A DNA stretch of 35,866 nt from an uncultured Chitinophagales bacterium (GTDB lineage Bacteria > Bacteroidota > Bacteroidia > Chitinophagales > Chitinophagaceae). Positions 32,734 through 35,866 of the stretch are shown here, one piece after another. The DNA lies in the NCBI GenBank assembly GCA_946886475.1, contig CAMPIQ010000019.1:1-35866 (forward strand), given 5' to 3'. A program made the translations under genes and the position numbers. The first letter of the stretch is position 1; each line of letters starts with the position of its first letter. Under the pieces are notes generated by a model. It did not search any database and was not told the origin of the DNA. It saw only the letters and a program-made list of their open reading frames with translations.

Positions 32734-34134
32734 ATGAAACAAAAAATTTTACTTTTTGTATTTCTCTTTTCTATTGTTGTAGCATCGCATGCTCAAAAGA
32801 AAGTAACAGCTTATGCCATTACAGGCGCGCAAAAAGGAAGTAGCGGATGGTCGGAGGTAAAGCTGGTGGACGTTGCAACCGGCGATGAAGTTCAAACGGT
32901 TTATAAGACCGCACAACAGATAACACTGCTCAACGCAAGGACGGGTAAGCCCATTATTAAAAAAGAAAAGGATGCTTTGCAACATTCAGGGAAATCATAT
33001 GTACTGGTATCAGCACCGGTAAAGGTAATTGAAGACGGAAAAGAGATAGTTGAAAGAAAGGTCAGAACAATTCTTACCAATGCTCCACACATCGCTTACG
33101 ACAAACCATTTGCTACCAATTCAGCAGCCTGCGCATACGATAAAAAACATGGTAGATTGTATTATACCCCAATGGGAATAAATGAACTGCGTTACATAGA
33201 CCTGAAATCAAAAACACCCAGGATCTATTATTTTGAAGATGAGTCTTTTGGTGTGCTAAGCGGTCCAGGGGATGTGCCCAATCAAATAACGCGGATGGTC
33301 ATTGCAGCTGATGGTGATGGCTATGCGCTTACAAACAATGGCAAACACCTCATCAGGTTCACCACCAATAAAAAATCTGTTATTACCGACCTGGGTGCAC
33401 TTACAGATGATCCATCGAATGGTAAAAATTCAATTCATAGCCAAAGCGGGTATGGTGGAGATATAGTGGCACATAGCAATGGCGACCTGTATCTCATAAC
33501 TGCCAACAGAAAGGTATTCCATATCATTACAGAATACAGGACAGCAAAATACCTGGGACAAATTCAGGGTTTACCAAAAGGATTCACTACCAATGGTGCA
33601 ATGGTAGACCAGGGCATGAGTGTAATTGTGTGCAGTTCCAATTCAACACTTGGATATTTTAAGTTTGACATCAAAACGCTGCAGGCAGAAAAAATTTCCG
33701 GTGACCATTCCGTTTATAATGCATCGGACCTGGCCAATTCAAATTTGCTTTCAGAAAAAAAGCGTAAAAAGAAAGACCATTTGAAAGAAGAGGTGCTACC
33801 TGCACAACCACAGCCCGATGCGGTTGCTGATACCAGGCAAAAACCAACACCTGCCCAGCTTTCAGGAAGAAATTCAATATCTGTGTATCCAAATCCGGTT
33901 ACAACCGGCACGGTCCGGCTTACATTCAGGGATCAGCCACATGGTAAATACATAGTTCAACTCATTGACATTTCTGGTAAACAGATAAGCCAGCAGGAAG
34001 TAACCGTCAATAATAAAATACAGGTGCAGGAACTAAGGCTTCCTTCATTGATAACGGCGGGAAATTATATGATCAGGGTTGTTGACAATGCCAATAAAGT
34101 TGTGAATACAGAAAAACTTGTGGTGCAACAATAA
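32734..34134 (+). CDS. T9SS-sorted beta-propeller protein, unknown function
   Basis: 466 residues. A signal peptide covers 1-20, ending S-H-A-Q. The middle looks like a beta-propeller, with repeated blades such as A-C-A-Y-D-K-K-H-G-R-L-Y-Y-T-P, D-G-D-G-Y-A-L-T-N-N-G and N-G-D-L-Y-L-I-T. A Lys-rich and Pro-rich hinge at about 340-380 precedes the last 84 residues. That end is a type A sorting domain for type IX secretion, with Y-P-N-P-V at 385-389, D-I-S-G-K and a final V-V-Q-Q. The protein should therefore be exported across the outer membrane and stay on the surface or be released. The TTG at 32700 and CCATTTTG at 32724-32731 may be a weak promoter. Confidence 0.83.
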   Translation: MKQKILLFVFLFSIVVASHAQKKVTAYAITGAQKGSSGWSEVKLVDVATGDEVQTVYKTAQQITLLNARTGKPIIKKEKDALQHSGKSYVLVSAPVKVIEDGKEIVERKVRTILTNAPHIAYDKPFATNSAACAYDKKHGRLYYTPMGINELRYIDLKSKTPRIYYFEDESFGVLSGPGDVPNQITRMVIAADGDGYALTNNGKHLIRFTTNKKSVITDLGALTDDPSNGKNSIHSQSGYGGDIVAHSNGDLYLITANRKVFHIITEYRTAKYLGQIQGLPKGFTTNGAMVDQGMSVIVCSSNSTLGYFKFDIKTLQAEKISGDHSVYNASDLANSNLLSEKKRKKKDHLKEEVLPAQPQPDAVADTRQKPTPAQLSGRNSISVYPNPVTTGTVRLTFRDQPHGKYIVQLIDISGKQISQQEVTVNNKIQVQELRLPSLITAGNYMIRVVDNANKVVNTEKLVVQQ

Positions 34135-34166
34135 TTACCATGTAAACTAGCAGTGCTATAACCAAT

Positions 34167-34206
34167 GCCCGTCGTTTTCTGTTTCAGAAGCGGCGGGTTT
34201 ATTTAT
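34167..34206 (+). terminator. Hairpin terminator after the propeller gene
   Basis: The arms CCCGTCGTTTTCTG (34168-34181) and CAGAAGCGGCGGG (34185-34197) pair with two G-T pairs and one bulged T around the loop TTT. TTTATTTAT follows on the plus strand. It sits 33 bases after the propeller stop and just before the convergent gene's 3' end. Confidence 0.65.
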
Positions 34207-34219
34207 ACCAGCAAATCAT

Positions 34220-35323
34220 TTAATTATTCCAGTTAACTGTGCCCAGTTTGAACCGGGCCTCCAATGCTTTTTTGTTTGCAGGAACAGATAAGGTATAGGT
34301 ATTTCCGGGTTGAATATTATTGAAATACAAGGTTCTTTTATCAAACAGCTTCTCTCCTTTTTTATAATAAAACACATCTACCGATACCGCCTTCAAAAAA
34401 TTATCACTGTTATTTTGAATGGAAACCTCAACTGATTCAAGGTTCCTGCCATTGTTGGCTGACACATAACGGGCATGCATATACAGTAATTTTACATCAG
34501 CAGGAACAGGCTTTTCGGAAATAATTGTATCCTGCACCGGCAGCGATTCTTCCCTGATCTTTACCGGGATTTGACTGGGCCTGTAATTTATCTGAACACT
34601 ATTCCTCAGTTTTTCATGTTGTGCCAATACCCTTCGAACAGAATCTATAAATGCATCGACAGACGAAGTGGACTCTTTTTGTGTAGCCGGCACTGGAAGA
34701 GCAGCACCCGCAGGTTGGAGATTTTTTTTCGGCTTCTGTGCAGTGTTGTCAGTTTCTGAAGGTTTACTTACCGTTGATATGTTTTCAATCCTGGCAGGTT
34801 CTTCTTTATTTCCCAGCAGTAAAACTCCGGTTATTACCATAATGAATATTGACAGGGCAATAAGCTTCAGCTGGGGAGAAATCACAAACCTTTTTTTGGT
34901 TTTCTTTTTATGAAGCCAGTCGGCATATTCATACTTAAGATCCTCCAATGACCGGGCGTACTTTATCTCTGCCTGAGGTTCTTTGTTTTCTGCTGAATAC
35001 GCCTGAACACGTTGAAAGATCTCTTCTGCTTTCTTTTCAAGTTTTTCCGAAGTCAGCATTTCTTCATCAACAGGTTCCAATTCAGATACCGGTTGTTGAA
35101 TCATTGGGATTACAGGAGCCGAAGCCTTAACTGATGAAGCAGGGTCAGGCGCAAAAGCGGAATAAGTTTTTAACGTATCGATCTCCGAAGGATACAACCA
35201 TGCAGCACTTTTGCCATCCTGCCAAACCAGATCGGTAGGTTGCACAGGCAGATGAACCAATTCGTCCAGTTCGAATGGTCCCAGCTCTTTATTATTGCGC
35301 AGTATACGGTAAATTTTCTGCAT
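34220..35323 (-). CDS. GYF_2-domain single-pass membrane protein
   Basis: 367 residues with an unusual layout. Residues 1-50 form a GYF_2 (DUF4339-like) domain with Y-R-I-L-R-N-N-K-E-L-G-P-F and D-L-V-W-Q-D-G. A charged helical stretch at 90-145 and one membrane helix at about 152-170 follow. A low-complexity linker comes next, and then a beta-rich C-terminal domain at about 280-367 with V-S-I-Q-N-N-S-D-N-F and Y-F-N-N-I-Q-P-G-N-T-Y. The GYF_2 part would face the cytoplasm and bind proline-rich or similar ligands, and the C-terminal part would lie in the periplasm. The function is unknown. An AAAATTTG box on the minus strand, 22 bases before the start, may be the promoter. Confidence 0.7.
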   Translation of the reverse strand: MQKIYRILRNNKELGPFELDELVHLPVQPTDLVWQDGKSAAWLYPSEIDTLKTYSAFAPDPASSVKASAPVIPMIQQPVSELEPVDEEMLTSEKLEKKAEEIFQRVQAYSAENKEPQAEIKYARSLEDLKYEYADWLHKKKTKKRFVISPQLKLIALSIFIMVITGVLLLGNKEEPARIENISTVSKPSETDNTAQKPKKNLQPAGAALPVPATQKESTSSVDAFIDSVRRVLAQHEKLRNSVQINYRPSQIPVKIREESLPVQDTIISEKPVPADVKLLYMHARYVSANNGRNLESVEVSIQNNSDNFLKAVSVDVFYYKKGEKLFDKRTLYFNNIQPGNTYTLSVPANKKALEARFKLGTVNWNN

Positions 35324-35383
35324 AGGCCAGCCGGGATGCTACCGCAAATTTTAATCCATATTTATCCCTATCCGGGGAGGAGG

Positions 35384-35391
35384 CAAATTTG
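35384..35391 (+). promoter_or_regulatory. Weak -7-like box before the tandem small ORFs
   Basis: CAAATTTG differs from TAnnTTTG only at the first base. It lies 39 bases before the ATG at 35431. It is the only promoter-like word found in the 313-base gap 35324-35636. Confidence 0.25.
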
Positions 35392-35430
35392 TAGATAATA
35401 TGTGAATGAAGCCCTGATAACCTGTATAAA

Positions 35431-35553
35431 ATGGACAACCAAAGCAATTATAAATCAGCCAGCTACCCGTTAATGGTAAACAGGAGGAAGATTTTAACAA
35501 ACTGGTGTTTAACCAGGAACCTTAAAGCCCATCCAATATGTAAACATTCCTGA
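35431..35553 (+). CDS. Small ORF, 40 residues, unknown
   Basis: An ATG-to-TGA frame of 40 residues, rich in Asn, Lys and Arg, beginning M-D-N-Q-S-N-Y-K and ending K-H-S. It has no motif, signal peptide or membrane helix. Its only support is position: it is followed two bases later by a second small ORF, and together they fill the space up to the next gene. It could be a chance frame or part of a small RNA. Confidence 0.25.
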   Translation: MDNQSNYKSASYPLMVNRRKILTNWCLTRNLKAHPICKHS

Positions 35554-35555
35554 CT

Positions 35556-35636
35556 ATGAGAGTAGAATTATTCATACTGATTTTTATAATGATTAGCATC
35601 TGGCTCCAGTTAAGAAGCAGGGAACTGAACAGGTAA
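35556..35636 (+). CDS. Small membrane protein ORF, 26 residues
   Basis: The ATG at 35556 opens 26 residues ending in TAA at 35634-35636. The peptide begins M-R-V-E and has a hydrophobic core of about 14 residues rich in Ile, Phe and Leu. It then ends with a charged tail L-R-S-R-E-L-N-R. This is the layout of a single-pass small membrane protein with a positive-inside C-terminal end. It starts two bases after the previous small ORF and stops right next to the convergent stop codon of the ferredoxin-domain gene. It may be real, but it is too short to be sure. Confidence 0.4.
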   Translation: MRVELFILIFIMISIWLQLRSRELNR

Positions 35637-35866
35637 TTATTCAAAACTGATCTCCACGTCATTTCCTACCGGATGTGCCACGCAGGTAAGCACCAAACCA
35701 GTTTGCAATTCTTCTTCTGTAAGTACCTCATTATAAGAATGCCAGATTTTTCCTTTAATACATTTGGCTGCGCAATTACCACAGCTTCCAACTTCGCAGC
35801 TATAAGGCAGGGAGATGCCCTGCATTTTTGCAGATCTTAAAATAGTATTGGGATATTCCACCCTGA
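35637..35866 (-). CDS. 2Fe-2S ferredoxin domain, 3' part of an oxidoreductase (partial)
   Basis: The gene runs off the window end: the frame stays open up to base 35866, so the GTG at 35861 is not a proven start. About 76 residues are visible. They hold the plant-type 2Fe-2S ligands C-E-V-G-S-C-G-N-C and a fourth Cys in L-V-L-T-C-V-A-H-P. The ending N-D-V-E-I-S-F-E resembles the C-terminal ferredoxin domain of PaaE-type or related NAD(P)H oxidoreductases, which would carry an FAD and NAD domain upstream. A stand-alone ferredoxin is also possible. Confidence 0.82.
   Translation of the reverse strand, partial: RVEYPNTILRSAKMQGISLPYSCEVGSCGNCAAKCIKGKIWHSYNEVLTEEELQTGLVLTCVAHPVGNDVEISFE

Noticed and set aside
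1..35866. tRNA, rRNA, riboswitch, phage or transposon signals
   Set aside because: I found no sequence with the conserved features of any of these when reading both strands by eye; a tool-based scan (tRNAscan-SE, Infernal, ISfinder) would settle it.

Overview
The window looks like a chromosomal stretch of a Bacteroidota bacterium, most probably of the Chitinophagaceae type. The signs are promoter boxes of the form TAnnTTTG with no Shine-Dalgarno sites, proteins with the type IX secretion (T9SS) C-terminal sorting domain, TonB-like C-terminal domains, and an ExbD/TonB-type protein next to folC. It also carries bacillithiol genes and very long glycine/serine/threonine-rich surface proteins. The base composition is moderately AT-rich and even. 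I see no rRNA, tRNA, CRISPR array, integrase, transposase or prophage gene. This is mostly core genome with a few odd accessory genes.

Layout. 1-2.3 kb (+): a TonB/TolA-like protein and folC. 2.3-6.3 kb (-): fbp, a GNAT acetyltransferase, an ABC ATPase without a visible permease, an FKBP isomerase, a YfiT-type bacillithiol transferase and a NUDIX hydrolase, read in that order from fbp. 6.5-7.0 kb (-): a Gmad2-domain lipoprotein. 7.1-8.4 kb (+): aspartate kinase. 8.4-10.7 kb (-): a YafK-type L,D-transpeptidase fused to a TonB C-terminal domain, then hppD. 11-12.8 kb: a bacterial PH-domain membrane protein (+) and an erythromycin-esterase-like protein (-). 12.8-21.3 kb (+): purK, a complete tripartite RND efflux operon (adaptor, pump, TolC-like channel), purE, and a lipoprotein whose signal peptide overlaps the end of purE. 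21.2-22.8 kb (-): bshC. 23.0-29.3 kb (-): one gene for a surface protein of about 2,084 residues, closed by a strong hairpin terminator. 29.4-32.5 kb (-): a GT39-like glycosyltransferase and an alpha-ketoglutarate-semialdehyde-type aldehyde dehydrogenase. 32.7-34.1 kb (+): a T9SS-sorted beta-propeller protein. 34.2-35.3 kb (-): a GYF_2-domain single-pass membrane protein. 35.4-35.6 kb (+): two tiny tandem ORFs. The end holds the 3' part of a 2Fe-2S oxidoreductase (-).

How the genes fit together. purK and purE carry out successive steps of purine synthesis although an efflux operon lies between them. bshC (bacillithiol synthesis) and the YfiT homologue (bacillithiol transfer) point to bacillithiol as the low-molecular-weight thiol. 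The RND operon, the Ere-like protein and the bacillithiol transferase are all plausible detoxification functions, but they are not one operon. Several starts given here are shorter than the longest possible ORF, because a TAnnTTTG box lies inside or directly before the longer version or because the shorter start gives a proper signal peptide. I did not find a clearly new multi-gene system. The best candidates for follow-up are the L,D-transpeptidase/TonB fusion, the tandem small ORFs near 35.5 kb, the purE/lipoprotein overlap and the leaderless-type promoters.
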